From NCBI GenBank assembly GCA_014584315.1, contig JACTNA010000014.1:117230-181229 (forward strand): a DNA stretch of 64,000 bases, written 5' to 3'. The stretch is from Planctomycetota bacterium (lineage in GTDB: Bacteria > Planctomycetota > Phycisphaerae > Phycisphaerales > UBA1924). This document shows positions 16,366-23,677 of this stretch, piece after piece. The translations under genes were made by a program, and so were the position numbers. The notes beneath the pieces were generated by a model. The model was not told the DNA's origin and did no database searches. It was given only the letters and a program-made list of their open reading frames with translations. Position 1 is the first letter of the stretch; each line of letters begins with the position of its first letter.

Positions 16366-17658
16366 CTAGGCAAATCCACTGACGACCTGCGCAACGTCGA
16401 GTGTGTACATCCCCCGCCGCCCGTCCATGGCGGAGTCGATGCAGACCTGCCGGGCGTCGCGGCTGAAGCGGGGGTGGAGGTCCACGCGGACTTCGCCGTC
16501 GAGTTCGCGGGGCGTGGGGAAGCGGCCGACTTCGTAGCCGACGCTCTCGAGGCAGTCCCACAGGAACAGCGGCTGGCGCGAGCGGAGGTCGGGGTAGCCG
16601 TCCGTGACGACCCATCGCCCCGGCTCGGGTCCGCCGCGGCTGAAGGTGCAGTGCCCGTCGCAGGCGAGTTCGCCGCGGGCGAAGGGCTGGGTTCGGGCGT
16701 TCTCCTCGTCGGGGATGAGCAGGTAGGAATCGCGGACGATGCGGCTCATGAGGAAGCGGGGCTTGCCGAGGGCGTAATAGACGGGTTTGAGCGTGCGTCG
16801 GGCGGCGTTCATCGCCGCGCCGCGGAGGCCGCGCGTGCCGCCTCCCAGGAGCGAGCGACGTCCGGCCCAGGCGAGCAGCGTCGAGTCGTCGCGCCAGTCG
16901 TAGTGGCTGACCATTCCCTCCATGAGCAGGCGCGGGTCGGAGCCGTCCCCGCCGACGGTGAAGAGGCGCGACTGGAGGATGCCGTCGGGGCGGTCGAAGC
17001 GGTGCAGGAAGCAGAGGCGCGAGCCTGAGCGGTTGAACATGATGTGGTTGACGTAGTGGTGGGCGTGCTCGCCCATGGGGTTGGGGCGGTGGCCGCGCAC
17101 GGCCGCGATGGACGCGATGAGCGTTCGCTCGCCGGTGCGCAGGTCGAGGTGCCAGACGCCGTCGCCGTCCGGGGCGGGGTCGCGTGGGTTGGCGTCGTGC
17201 ACGGCGGGCAGGCCGTACTCGCGTCGGAGGCGCGTGAGTCGCCCGAAGTCGAGCGTGGCGGCGTTGCGGGCATCGGGCGCGACGGCGTACACGGGCCAGG
17301 GCAGGACGCGGACTTCGGCACCCGAACGTTCGACGATGCGCGCGACGGGTCGGTTGTCGGTGATGTCGTTGAAGAGGATGCGTTCGGTGGCGCCGTCCTG
17401 GAGCCATTGGAGCTGCGCGCCCTGCTGCCAGTTCCAGGCGTGCGAAAGGCCGATGGCCTCGAAGCGGCCGGCGGCAAGGTCGATCCACCCCACCTCGGCC
17501 GGCTCGTCCGTCCGCGGGAAGCGGTCGCAGAATCGGGCGCGATGCGCAAGCAGTTTCGAGCCGTCGGCCGACCACGGGCGCTTGTCGTAGTAGCCGAACC
17601 AGTAGTGCCACCCGTCGTCGGGCGAGACCTTGCGGATTGGGCAGGCACGGTTGATCAC
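16366..17658 (-). CDS. Beta-propeller protein of the polysaccharide cluster, function unknown
   Basis: 430 residues without signal peptide. Repeated blade-like units can be seen: YDKRPWSADGSKLLAHRARF, HAWNWQQGAQLQWLQDG, HVNHIMFNRSGSRLCFLHRF-type, VSHYDWRDDSTLLAWAGR, DGHCTFSRGGPEPGRWVVTDGYPD and HPRFSRDARQVCIDSAMDG. These have the 'x-W-S-x-D-G-x-x-L' pattern of WD40-like/PD40 blades and resemble the oligogalacturonate-lyase-type propeller. Homologues of this kind occur in exopolysaccharide clusters without an assigned reaction. His and Asp clusters (GEHAHHYVNH) could bind metal. It precedes the acetyltransferase cluster on the same strand. Confidence 0.7.
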   Translation of the reverse strand: MINRACPIRKVSPDDGWHYWFGYYDKRPWSADGSKLLAHRARFCDRFPRTDEPAEVGWIDLAAGRFEAIGLSHAWNWQQGAQLQWLQDGATERILFNDITDNRPVARIVERSGAEVRVLPWPVYAVAPDARNAATLDFGRLTRLRREYGLPAVHDANPRDPAPDGDGVWHLDLRTGERTLIASIAAVRGHRPNPMGEHAHHYVNHIMFNRSGSRLCFLHRFDRPDGILQSRLFTVGGDGSDPRLLMEGMVSHYDWRDDSTLLAWAGRRSLLGGGTRGLRGAAMNAARRTLKPVYYALGKPRFLMSRIVRDSYLLIPDEENARTQPFARGELACDGHCTFSRGGPEPGRWVVTDGYPDLRSRQPLFLWDCLESVGYEVGRFPTPRELDGEVRVDLHPRFSRDARQVCIDSAMDGRRGMYTLDVAQVVSGFA

Positions 17659-17675
17659 GGCGCGATCCGAACGCG

Positions 17676-17725
17676 GAGGGGGGGGAGAACGCGGAAGACG
17701 CGGAGGCGGCGCGGAGGGCGCGGAG
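17676..17725. repeat. Short-period cgcggag/acgcggaa repeat
   Basis: Degenerate 7-9 base units based on cgcggag run between the propeller gene and the acetyltransferase gene, including a G8 tract (17678-17685). Similar units (cgcggaacgcgaagagcgcgg) continue into the 3' end of the acetyltransferase coding sequence at about 17770-17812, and acgcgaagggcgcgaag appears again at 39969. Confidence 0.6.
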
Positions 17726-17745
17726 TCGGATCGGGATGCATCGGT

Positions 17746-18360
17746 TCAGGGTGCATGGGGCGCAGGGTCCTCCGCGTGGTTCGCTTCTCCTCCGCGCTCT
17801 TCGCGTTCCGCGCCCTTGATCACGCGGTCCTTGACGGGCTTGGCCGGCGTGCCGACGCAGACTTTCCAGGGGGGCAGGTCGTCGAAGACGCTCGAGCGCG
17901 CGCCGACGACCGTGCCCTCGCCGATCGTGACGCCCGGGCCGACGAAGACGTCGGCGGCGATCCAGCACGACGCGCCGATGCGGATGGGCATGGGGCGGAG
18001 CGTGAAGCGGCGGTCCTCGTGGTCGTGGGTCGCGCCGCAGAGGTACGAGTACTGGCTGACGGTGGTGTGCGCGCCGATCTCGATCGTGTCGACGCAGTAG
18101 CAGTCCACGTCGTCGCCGAGCGTGGCGTAGTCGCCCATGACGAGGTTCCACGGCCCCCAGATGCGCGCCCGCGGGCAGACCCGCGCCTTGAGCGAGACTC
18201 GCGCGCCGAAGAGACGCAGGATGCGCGCCCGCACGCCGTGCATCGGGCGGGGCACCCAGCGGAAGATCGTCGCCTGCACCACGCCCCACGCGACACGGCG
18301 CAGGCGGTTGCCCAGGCTGTGCGGGCTGGGCTTGTTCGAGATATCGATGCCGTTGCTCAT
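17746..18360 (-). CDS. Left-handed beta-helix acetyltransferase (WcaF-like), copy 1
   Basis: 204 residues. Hexapeptide repeats (VSLKARVCPRARIWGPWNLVMGD and so on) surround SYLCGATHDHEDRRF, the 'C-G-THD' active-site block of colanic-acid-type WcaF acetyltransferases with the catalytic His. The C-terminal cap VGARSSVFDDLPPWKVCVGTPAKPVKDR is also typical. It would O-acetylate a sugar using acetyl-CoA in the cytoplasm. The final ~25 residues (rich in Glu, Arg, Ala) are encoded by the cgcggag-type repeat and have no family counterpart, so the gene end appears to have been overrun by repeat sequence. First codon taken as ATG before SNGIDISNK. Confidence 0.83.
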   Translation of the reverse strand: MSNGIDISNKPSPHSLGNRLRRVAWGVVQATIFRWVPRPMHGVRARILRLFGARVSLKARVCPRARIWGPWNLVMGDYATLGDDVDCYCVDTIEIGAHTTVSQYSYLCGATHDHEDRRFTLRPMPIRIGASCWIAADVFVGPGVTIGEGTVVGARSSVFDDLPPWKVCVGTPAKPVKDRVIKGAEREERGGEANHAEDPAPHAP

Positions 18361-18401
18361 GCCGCTTGGCGCCTCGATGCCGCGTGCCCCGGTGACTCTC
18401 T

Positions 18402-18911
18402 TCAGGTGGGATCGACGTTGACGAACGCCCGCTTCTTCATGGGCCTCGCGGGCTGGCCGGCGGCGACCGTCCAGGGCGGGAGCGCGTCGCCCTCGACGAC
18501 CGAGCGAGCGCCGACGACGGTGCCCGAGCGGAGCCGCGTGCCCGGCAGGGCGAGCGCATCGGCGGCGAGCCAGCAGTCGTCCTCCAGGACGATGTCGGCG
18601 CGACGGACGGGGTGGCCCGGGGCGGCCGGGTCGCGGGCCTCGGTGGTGACGATGGCGAGCTGGCTCACCACGCACCGGTCGCCGATCGTGATCCGTCCCC
18701 CCCCTCGCAGGGCGGCGCGGTCGCCGATGACCGTGAGCGAGCCGACGGAGAGGAGCCAAGGGCGGTCGATGGCGACGCTGCGCCGGACCTTCATGTTCGG
18801 GGCGAGGCGTGCGCCGAACGCGCGCAGCACGGCGCGCCGCCACCCGTTGGCGACGTGCGGCGAGAGGCGGAACGCCCATCGCCCGACGGTGCGCCACAGG
18901 AACGCCCTCAC
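18402..18911 (-). CDS. Left-handed beta-helix acetyltransferase, copy 2
   Basis: 169 residues from a GTG that overlaps the upstream stop codon (GTGA). Hexapeptide repeats run from LAPNMKVRRSVAIDRPWLLSVGSLTVIGD to the cap VVGARSVVEGDALPPWTVAAGQPARPMKKR. The catalytic block is altered: where copies 1 and 3 have C-x-GTHD, this copy has LAIVTTEARDPAAPGHPV with no obvious THD histidine. It may therefore be weakly active, use another His (GHP), or serve as a partner subunit in a mixed trimer. A C8 tract lies at 18697-18704. Confidence 0.78.
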   Translation of the reverse strand: MRAFLWRTVGRWAFRLSPHVANGWRRAVLRAFGARLAPNMKVRRSVAIDRPWLLSVGSLTVIGDRAALRGGGRITIGDRCVVSQLAIVTTEARDPAAPGHPVRRADIVLEDDCWLAADALALPGTRLRSGTVVGARSVVEGDALPPWTVAAGQPARPMKKRAFVNVDPT

Positions 18912-19498
18912 GGCGTCTCTCCTTCGGCGGCGGGGTCGAACGGGCGCGCGGGGTTGCCGCGCAGCCACGTGTCGGCGGGGGCGGACTTGTAGACGCTCGC
19001 ACGCGGCGCCACGCGGCATCGGTCGCCGAGTTCGACGCCGGGACCGATGTAGGCGTCGAGGCCGATGAAACACCCGCGCCCGACAGCGATCGGCGGCTTG
19101 AGCAGCGGGAAGCGGGAGTCGGTCATGTCGTGCGTTCCGGCGCACAGGTGGGCGCGGTAGTCGATGACGGTGTCGTCGCCGATGGTGATCGGACCCAGCC
19201 CGTACAGGATCACCCGATCGGCCACCTGCACGCGGTCGCCGCAGCGGATGTTCCAGGGGATGGCGATATCCACGCCGGACCCGAAGGAGCAGCCCCGCCC
19301 CACCCGGCCGCCGAAGAGCCGGATGAGCGAGGCTCGGGCCGGCGGGAGGAGTTCCCACAGGACCCGGCCGACGGTCCCCCACACAGCCCGAACAAGTTTC
19401 TGCTTCGGTGTCCAGACCGACTTGCGTGCCGGGGGTGGAACGGCCGGCGTGGGACCGGTCGAGGCGTCGGGTGGGTCTTGGGCCGCGGTGGGGGTCAT
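18908..19498 (-). CDS. Left-handed beta-helix acetyltransferase (WcaF-like), copy 3
   Basis: 196 residues. After a Pro-rich N-terminus the amphipathic start (KQKLVRAVWGTVGRVLWELLP) shared with copies 1 and 2 is followed by hexapeptide repeats. The intact active-site block AHLCAGTHDMTDSRFPLL comes next, then the cap APRASVYKSAPADTWLRGNPARPF. Copies 1-3 are co-directional and copies 2 and 3 overlap by 4 bp, so this is a tandem family that may modify different sugars or positions. The gene is the first of the minus-strand unit and is divergent from the sulfotransferase at 19682; the 183-bp gap must hold both promoters. Confidence 0.83.
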   Translation of the reverse strand: MTPTAAQDPPDASTGPTPAVPPPARKSVWTPKQKLVRAVWGTVGRVLWELLPPARASLIRLFGGRVGRGCSFGSGVDIAIPWNIRCGDRVQVADRVILYGLGPITIGDDTVIDYRAHLCAGTHDMTDSRFPLLKPPIAVGRGCFIGLDAYIGPGVELGDRCRVAPRASVYKSAPADTWLRGNPARPFDPAAEGETP

Positions 19499-19681
19499 CG
19501 GGTCTCCGGACTCGGCGGCGTGGCGGCGCGGGGCGCCACCCGCACTACGACGGCCGGGAGTGGGCCGATCGCGTGCAAGGCACAACAGTATCGGCAGGGG
19601 TCTGCCGATGGTGAGACCATGCGGCCCGGGCCTATCGTGCCAGCCTTCGCGGGAGGCCGACAGGAGACGGGTGGGATCGGC

Positions 19682-20587
19682 ATGGACCCGACGAAAACCC
19701 TTGAGCATCTGGCGAGGAGGCTCCTGCCTCCCGCGGCGGCCCGGGCGGCCAAGCGCATCGCCGTCTGGCCCCGGTACTGGGCGCAGCGTGCGGCCTGCCG
19801 GCGCGGGTACAGGGAGTACGGCTCGCGGTATCCCCATCCGGTGCTGTTCGTGGCGGGCCTGCCCAAGAGCGGGACGACCTGGCTGGAGAAGATGCTCTCG
19901 TCGTTCCCGGGGTACCACGAACTGCTGATCCCCGAGGTGGCGGCGCACGAGTTGCGGACGGGGGGGAGCCACGACTTCGAGTTGCCGGACGGCATGTTCG
20001 AGCGGTTCCGCGGCATGCTCGTGCTGACGAAGATGCACGCGCACGGCTCGGCGCACAACGCGGGCGTGCTGAAGCGGGCGGGCGTGCCGTACGTGGTGCT
20101 GTACCGCGACCTGCGTGACGTGGCGGTGAGCAACTACTTCTACGTCCGGAACACGCCGTGGCACCCGGAGTACCCGCTGTATGCGCCGCTGCCGTTGCGG
20201 GAGGGGCTGCGGGTGTTCTCGGAGCGGACGCTGCCCGCCTACTCCGCGTGGGTGCGTTCGTGGCGGGACAACCGCGACGGGTCCGCGAGCCTGATGCTGC
20301 GCTACGAGGACCTGCTGGCGGACGCGCGCGGCTCGGTGTCGCGGATCGCCGCGCTGTTCGGGCTGGACGATTCGCCGGAGACGATCGCGCGGATCGTGGA
20401 GGAGCACTCGTTCGAGCGCATGAGCGGGGGCCGGGAGCGGGGGCAGGACGACGCGAAGGCGTTCGTCCGCAAGGGGGTCGCCGGGGACTGGCGGAACCAC
20501 TTCGACGACGCGCTGCGCCGGACGTACAAGGCGACGATCGGCGAGTTCCTGGTCGAGTTCGGGTACGAGGCGACGACGGATTGGTGA
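19682..20587 (+). CDS. Sulfotransferase, cytosolic SULT-like type
   Basis: 301 residues. PAPS loop LPKSGTTW (60-67); KMHAHG and YRDLRDVAVSNYFY follow, then RYEDLLADARGS. The C-terminal signature FVRKGVAGDWRNHF is nearly the same as in the gene at 1061, so the two are paralogues of the Sulfotransfer_1 family. The ATG at 19682 is chosen because the basic N-terminus starts there; an ATG at 19619 would add 21 residues without known similarity. It heads a plus-strand unit with a glycosyltransferase, formyltransferase and deacetylase. Acceptor inferred to be a polysaccharide precursor. Confidence 0.87.
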   Translation: MDPTKTLEHLARRLLPPAAARAAKRIAVWPRYWAQRAACRRGYREYGSRYPHPVLFVAGLPKSGTTWLEKMLSSFPGYHELLIPEVAAHELRTGGSHDFELPDGMFERFRGMLVLTKMHAHGSAHNAGVLKRAGVPYVVLYRDLRDVAVSNYFYVRNTPWHPEYPLYAPLPLREGLRVFSERTLPAYSAWVRSWRDNRDGSASLMLRYEDLLADARGSVSRIAALFGLDDSPETIARIVEEHSFERMSGGRERGQDDAKAFVRKGVAGDWRNHFDDALRRTYKATIGEFLVEFGYEATTDW

Positions 20588-20643
20588 GCGGCGCGGGGCG
20601 GGCCTCTATACTCGCCCCCTTCCCGCGACGGAGAGACCAAGGC

Positions 20644-21915
20644 ATGAGCACGCCGCGCAAGATACTGTTCGTCTGCCAGGTGTTCTACCCGGACACCACC
20701 TCGACGAGCCAGTTGTTCACCAGCATGTTCGCGGAGATGGTGAAGGAGGGGCACGACATCACCGCGCTGTGCGCCTTCCCCAGCGGGCGGGAGGGGCGCG
20801 GGCGCAAACTCCCGCGGTTCGAGGTCTACAAGGGCATCAAGATCCGTCGGCTCGGGTTCCGGATCGACCACAAGAAATCGCACTTCTCGCGGGCGATGTC
20901 CTACCTGGGGTTCATGATCCCCGCGCTGCTGCGCCTGCTGTTCGTGCCCAGGTCCACCATCGTGTTCGGCGTGACGAACCCGCCCTTCCTGGCGCAGGGT
21001 CTGTACCTGATGTCGCTGCTGCGCGGGCTGAAGTACCAGTACATGGTGCTGGACGCCTATCCCGAGTCGCTCATCGCGCTGGGGATGAGCGAGCGGTCGT
21101 TCGTGGCGCGGGTCTGGACGTGGCTGAACAAGATCGCGTATCGCCGCGCCGACAGGATGATCGTGCTCGGGCGGGACATGACGACCCTGCTCGTCAACCG
21201 CTACGGCATCGACGAGAAGAAGTCCATCGTGTACATCCCGCACTGGAGCGCGGTCGAGGCGCCCGACCCGCTGCCCATCGAGAAGAGCGCGATGGTGGAC
21301 CGGCTGGGGCTGCGCGGCAAGTTCATCGTGCAGTACTCGGGCAACATGGGGATGTGGCACGACATGGACTCGTTCGTGCGCGCCGCCAAGCAGATCGAGG
21401 ACGACCCCTCGATCCACTTCCTGTTCATCGGCGAGGGGGCGCGCCGGACGGCGGCGGTGCGCCTGGCCGAGGACCTCGGCTGCACGAACATCACGTGGCA
21501 CGACTTCGTGCCGCTGGAGCAGGTGCGCGAGAGCCTGTCCAGTTGCCACGTCGCGCTGATCTCGCTGCGCGCCGGCTTCGAGGGGATCGCCGTCCCGAGC
21601 AAGCTGTACGGCATCCTGATGAGCGGGCGCGCGGTGCTCGCGCAGACGCCTCTCGAGTCCGAGACCGCCTACACGCTCGCTGAGTGCGACTGCGGCGTCA
21701 CGGTCGCGCCGGGCGACACCGAGGGCCTGGTGCGGGCGATCCGCGAGATGGCGGCCGACCGCGAGCGCACGGCCGAGATGGGCCGCAAGGCGTTCAGGGC
21801 GTACAAGGAGAAGTACACGCAGGCGCAGGCGATCGAGGCGTTCTCCGATCTCTGGGGGTTGGACATGAGGAAGCGGCCCGCCGCGTCGCCGACGGCCGCC
21901 GAGACGGCCGCCTGA
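20644..21915 (+). CDS. Family 4 glycosyltransferase, WcaI/WbuB-like
   Basis: 423 residues. The N-terminus KILFVCQVFYPDTTSTSQLF and the donor block FEGIAVPSKLYGILMSGRAVLA are signatures of the WcaI/WbuB group of GT4 enzymes. The YSGNMGMWHDMDSFVRAA segment lies at the start of the C-terminal GT-B lobe. The middle contains a hydrophobic region (FMIPALLRLLFV) that probably docks to the membrane. It would transfer a sugar, often fucose-type or N-acetylated, to a lipid-linked acceptor. The 56-bp gap from the sulfotransferase gene and the GAGAGA-type ribosome site suggest one transcript. Confidence 0.88.
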   Translation: MSTPRKILFVCQVFYPDTTSTSQLFTSMFAEMVKEGHDITALCAFPSGREGRGRKLPRFEVYKGIKIRRLGFRIDHKKSHFSRAMSYLGFMIPALLRLLFVPRSTIVFGVTNPPFLAQGLYLMSLLRGLKYQYMVLDAYPESLIALGMSERSFVARVWTWLNKIAYRRADRMIVLGRDMTTLLVNRYGIDEKKSIVYIPHWSAVEAPDPLPIEKSAMVDRLGLRGKFIVQYSGNMGMWHDMDSFVRAAKQIEDDPSIHFLFIGEGARRTAAVRLAEDLGCTNITWHDFVPLEQVRESLSSCHVALISLRAGFEGIAVPSKLYGILMSGRAVLAQTPLESETAYTLAECDCGVTVAPGDTEGLVRAIREMAADRERTAEMGRKAFRAYKEKYTQAQAIEAFSDLWGLDMRKRPAASPTAAETAA

Positions 21916-21933
21916 GGCCCACGGACGCCCGCC

Positions 21934-22716
21934 ATGACCCCGCCCGAGACGCGCCCGCCGCTCCGCGTGCTGATCGTGACCGAGGACGATCCGCTCTATG
22001 TCGTCCGGTTCTTCGAGGTCTTCTTCGCGGAGTGCCCGCGCGACCGGATCGACCTCGTCGGGATCACGGTGAGCGAGGCGTTCCACGAGCCGATGCACAG
22101 GACCGCGCTGCGCATGTGGCGGTTCTACGGCCCGACGGACTTCGTGCGTCTGTGCTTCCGGTTCGCGCTGGCGAAGGTGAGGGGGCGGAACATCGCGGCC
22201 CTGGCCCGCGAGGCGGGCGTGCCGATCGTGCCGACGGCGTCGGTGAACGACCCGGCGTACGTCGCCCGCGTGCGCGACGAGTTGACGCCGGACGTGATCG
22301 TCTCGGTCGCCGCCCCGGAGATCTTCCGCAGGGACATCCTGGGCGCGGCGAGGCTGGCGTGCATCAACATCCACTCGGGGCGGCTGCCGGTGTACCGCGG
22401 CATGATGCCGAACTTCTGGCAGTTGCTCCACGGGGAGCGGGCGGCCGTGGTGACCGTGCACGAGATGGCCGCGCAACTCGACGCGGGCGGCGTGATCGAC
22501 ACGCTCGAGTTCCCGCTGCGCCAGCGCGACTCGCTGGACCGCGTCATCACGGGGACGAAGCGCGAGGGGGCGCGGCTGATGATCCGCGTGCTGGAGCGCT
22601 TCCACGCCGGGCCGGTCGCGGCGACGCCGCTCGACATGTCCGGGAAGAAGTACTTCTCGTTCCCGAAACCGAGCGACGTACGGGCGTTCAGGAAGCGGGG
22701 CCATAGGATGCTGTAG
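21934..22716 (+). CDS. Methionyl-tRNA-formyltransferase-like sugar formyltransferase
   Basis: 260 residues. The formyltransferase catalytic triad is readable: N145 and H147 in CINIHSGRLPVYRG, and D183 in QLDAGGVID. It is shorter than Fmt (about 310) and lacks Fmt's C-terminal tRNA-binding domain. It sits among polysaccharide genes, so a nucleotide-sugar N-formyltransferase using 10-formyl-tetrahydrofolate is more likely than a tRNA enzyme. This would give an N-formyl amino sugar in the polymer. The gene starts 18 bp after the glycosyltransferase. Substrate is inferred. Confidence 0.8.
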   Translation: MTPPETRPPLRVLIVTEDDPLYVVRFFEVFFAECPRDRIDLVGITVSEAFHEPMHRTALRMWRFYGPTDFVRLCFRFALAKVRGRNIAALAREAGVPIVPTASVNDPAYVARVRDELTPDVIVSVAAPEIFRRDILGAARLACINIHSGRLPVYRGMMPNFWQLLHGERAAVVTVHEMAAQLDAGGVIDTLEFPLRQRDSLDRVITGTKREGARLMIRVLERFHAGPVAATPLDMSGKKYFSFPKPSDVRAFRKRGHRML

Positions 22717-22723
22717 AAGGGAT

Positions 22724-22786
22724 GAGGCACCAGGCACCGGGCACCAGGGAAGGACGGACCTGCTGCCCCGTGCCCGATGCCTGACG
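22724..22786. repeat. Short-period caccaggcaccgggcacc repeat with inverted partner
   Basis: The units gaggcaccaggcaccgggcac at the left and cccgtgcccgatgcctgac at the right are imperfect reverse complements, each built from 7-base ggcaccg/gcccgat units. The repeat fills the gap between the formyltransferase and the deacetylase and runs over the first codons of the deacetylase. Confidence 0.6.
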
Positions 22787-23631
22787 CCCGCGCCGCCATG
22801 TCGATCGACGTCGAGGACTGGTTCCAGGTCGAGAACCTGAGGGCGGTCGTCGCGCGCGACACGTGGGACGAGCGGGAACTGCGCGTCGAGCGGAACACGG
22901 ACCGCATGCTCGAACTGATGGCGGAGCGCGGCGTGCGGTGCACGTGCTTCATCCTCGGGTGGGTCGCCGACAGGTGCCCGGACCTGATCCGGCGGATCGC
23001 CGCAGCGGGGCACGAGATCGCCAGCCACGGCTACGGGCACGACCTGATCTACTCGCTGACGCCGGAGCAGTTCCGCGAGGACGTGCGCCGGGCGAAGCGG
23101 CTGACCGAGGACCTGACGGGGGCGAGCGTGCGGGGGTACCGCGCGCCGTCGTTCTCGATCACCGACTGGGCCATCGACATCCTGCGCGAGGAGGGGTTCG
23201 CGTACGACTCGTCGGCCTTCCCGACGGTGGCGCACGACCGCTACGGGACGCTCTCCGGCATGGACGCGGGCGAGCCGATCGCCGAGATCCGGCCGGGGTT
23301 CCACGAGGTGTGCGTCTCGACGCTGCACCTGGGGCGGCGCGGGCTGCCGTGGGCGGGGGGGGGGTACTTCCGGCTCATCCCGTACCCGGTCTTCAGGCGC
23401 GGCGTGCGCCGGATTCTGCGGTCGGGGACGCCGTATGTGTTCTACATCCACCCGTGGGAGATCGACCCCGGCCAGCCGCGGATGACCGGCCTGCGCCGCT
23501 CGCACGCGTTCCGGCACTACAACAATCTGGGACGGTGCGAGTCGCGGTTCGCGTCGCTGCTGTCGGAGTTCGCGTGGACGACGGTGGGGGATCTGGTGGC
23601 GAGGGAGCCGGAACGGGCGTCGGCTCGATGA
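22777..23631 (+). CDS. Polysaccharide deacetylase of the PEP-CTERM/exosortase-associated group
   Basis: 284 residues. It opens AMSIDVEDWFQVENL, the hallmark of the XrtA-system deacetylase group, with metal-binding Asp residues in D-V-E-D. Zinc histidines lie in SHGYGH (H84, H88), and GYRAPSFSITDWAIDIL follows. The C-terminal YFIHPWE-type block (YVFYIHPWEIDPGQPRM) is the usual DUF3473-like extension. It would remove N-acetyl groups from the polymer. Free amines made this way could be sulfated or formylated by its neighbours; this is inference. The chosen ATG lies inside the repeat; ATG 22798 is an alternative. A G10 tract (23355-23364) encodes Gly residues in WAGGGYF. Confidence 0.87.
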   Translation: MPDARAAMSIDVEDWFQVENLRAVVARDTWDERELRVERNTDRMLELMAERGVRCTCFILGWVADRCPDLIRRIAAAGHEIASHGYGHDLIYSLTPEQFREDVRRAKRLTEDLTGASVRGYRAPSFSITDWAIDILREEGFAYDSSAFPTVAHDRYGTLSGMDAGEPIAEIRPGFHEVCVSTLHLGRRGLPWAGGGYFRLIPYPVFRRGVRRILRSGTPYVFYIHPWEIDPGQPRMTGLRRSHAFRHYNNLGRCESRFASLLSEFAWTTVGDLVAREPERASAR

Positions 23632-23677
23632 GCGAGTCGAGCCGCGGGAGCGAGGGGTCCTCTGGGTCCAAGAGGTC

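Noticed and set aside
21934..22716. Methionyl-tRNA formyltransferase (fmt)
   Set aside because: It lacks the C-terminal tRNA-binding domain and has polysaccharide neighbours; a sugar formyltransferase is more likely.
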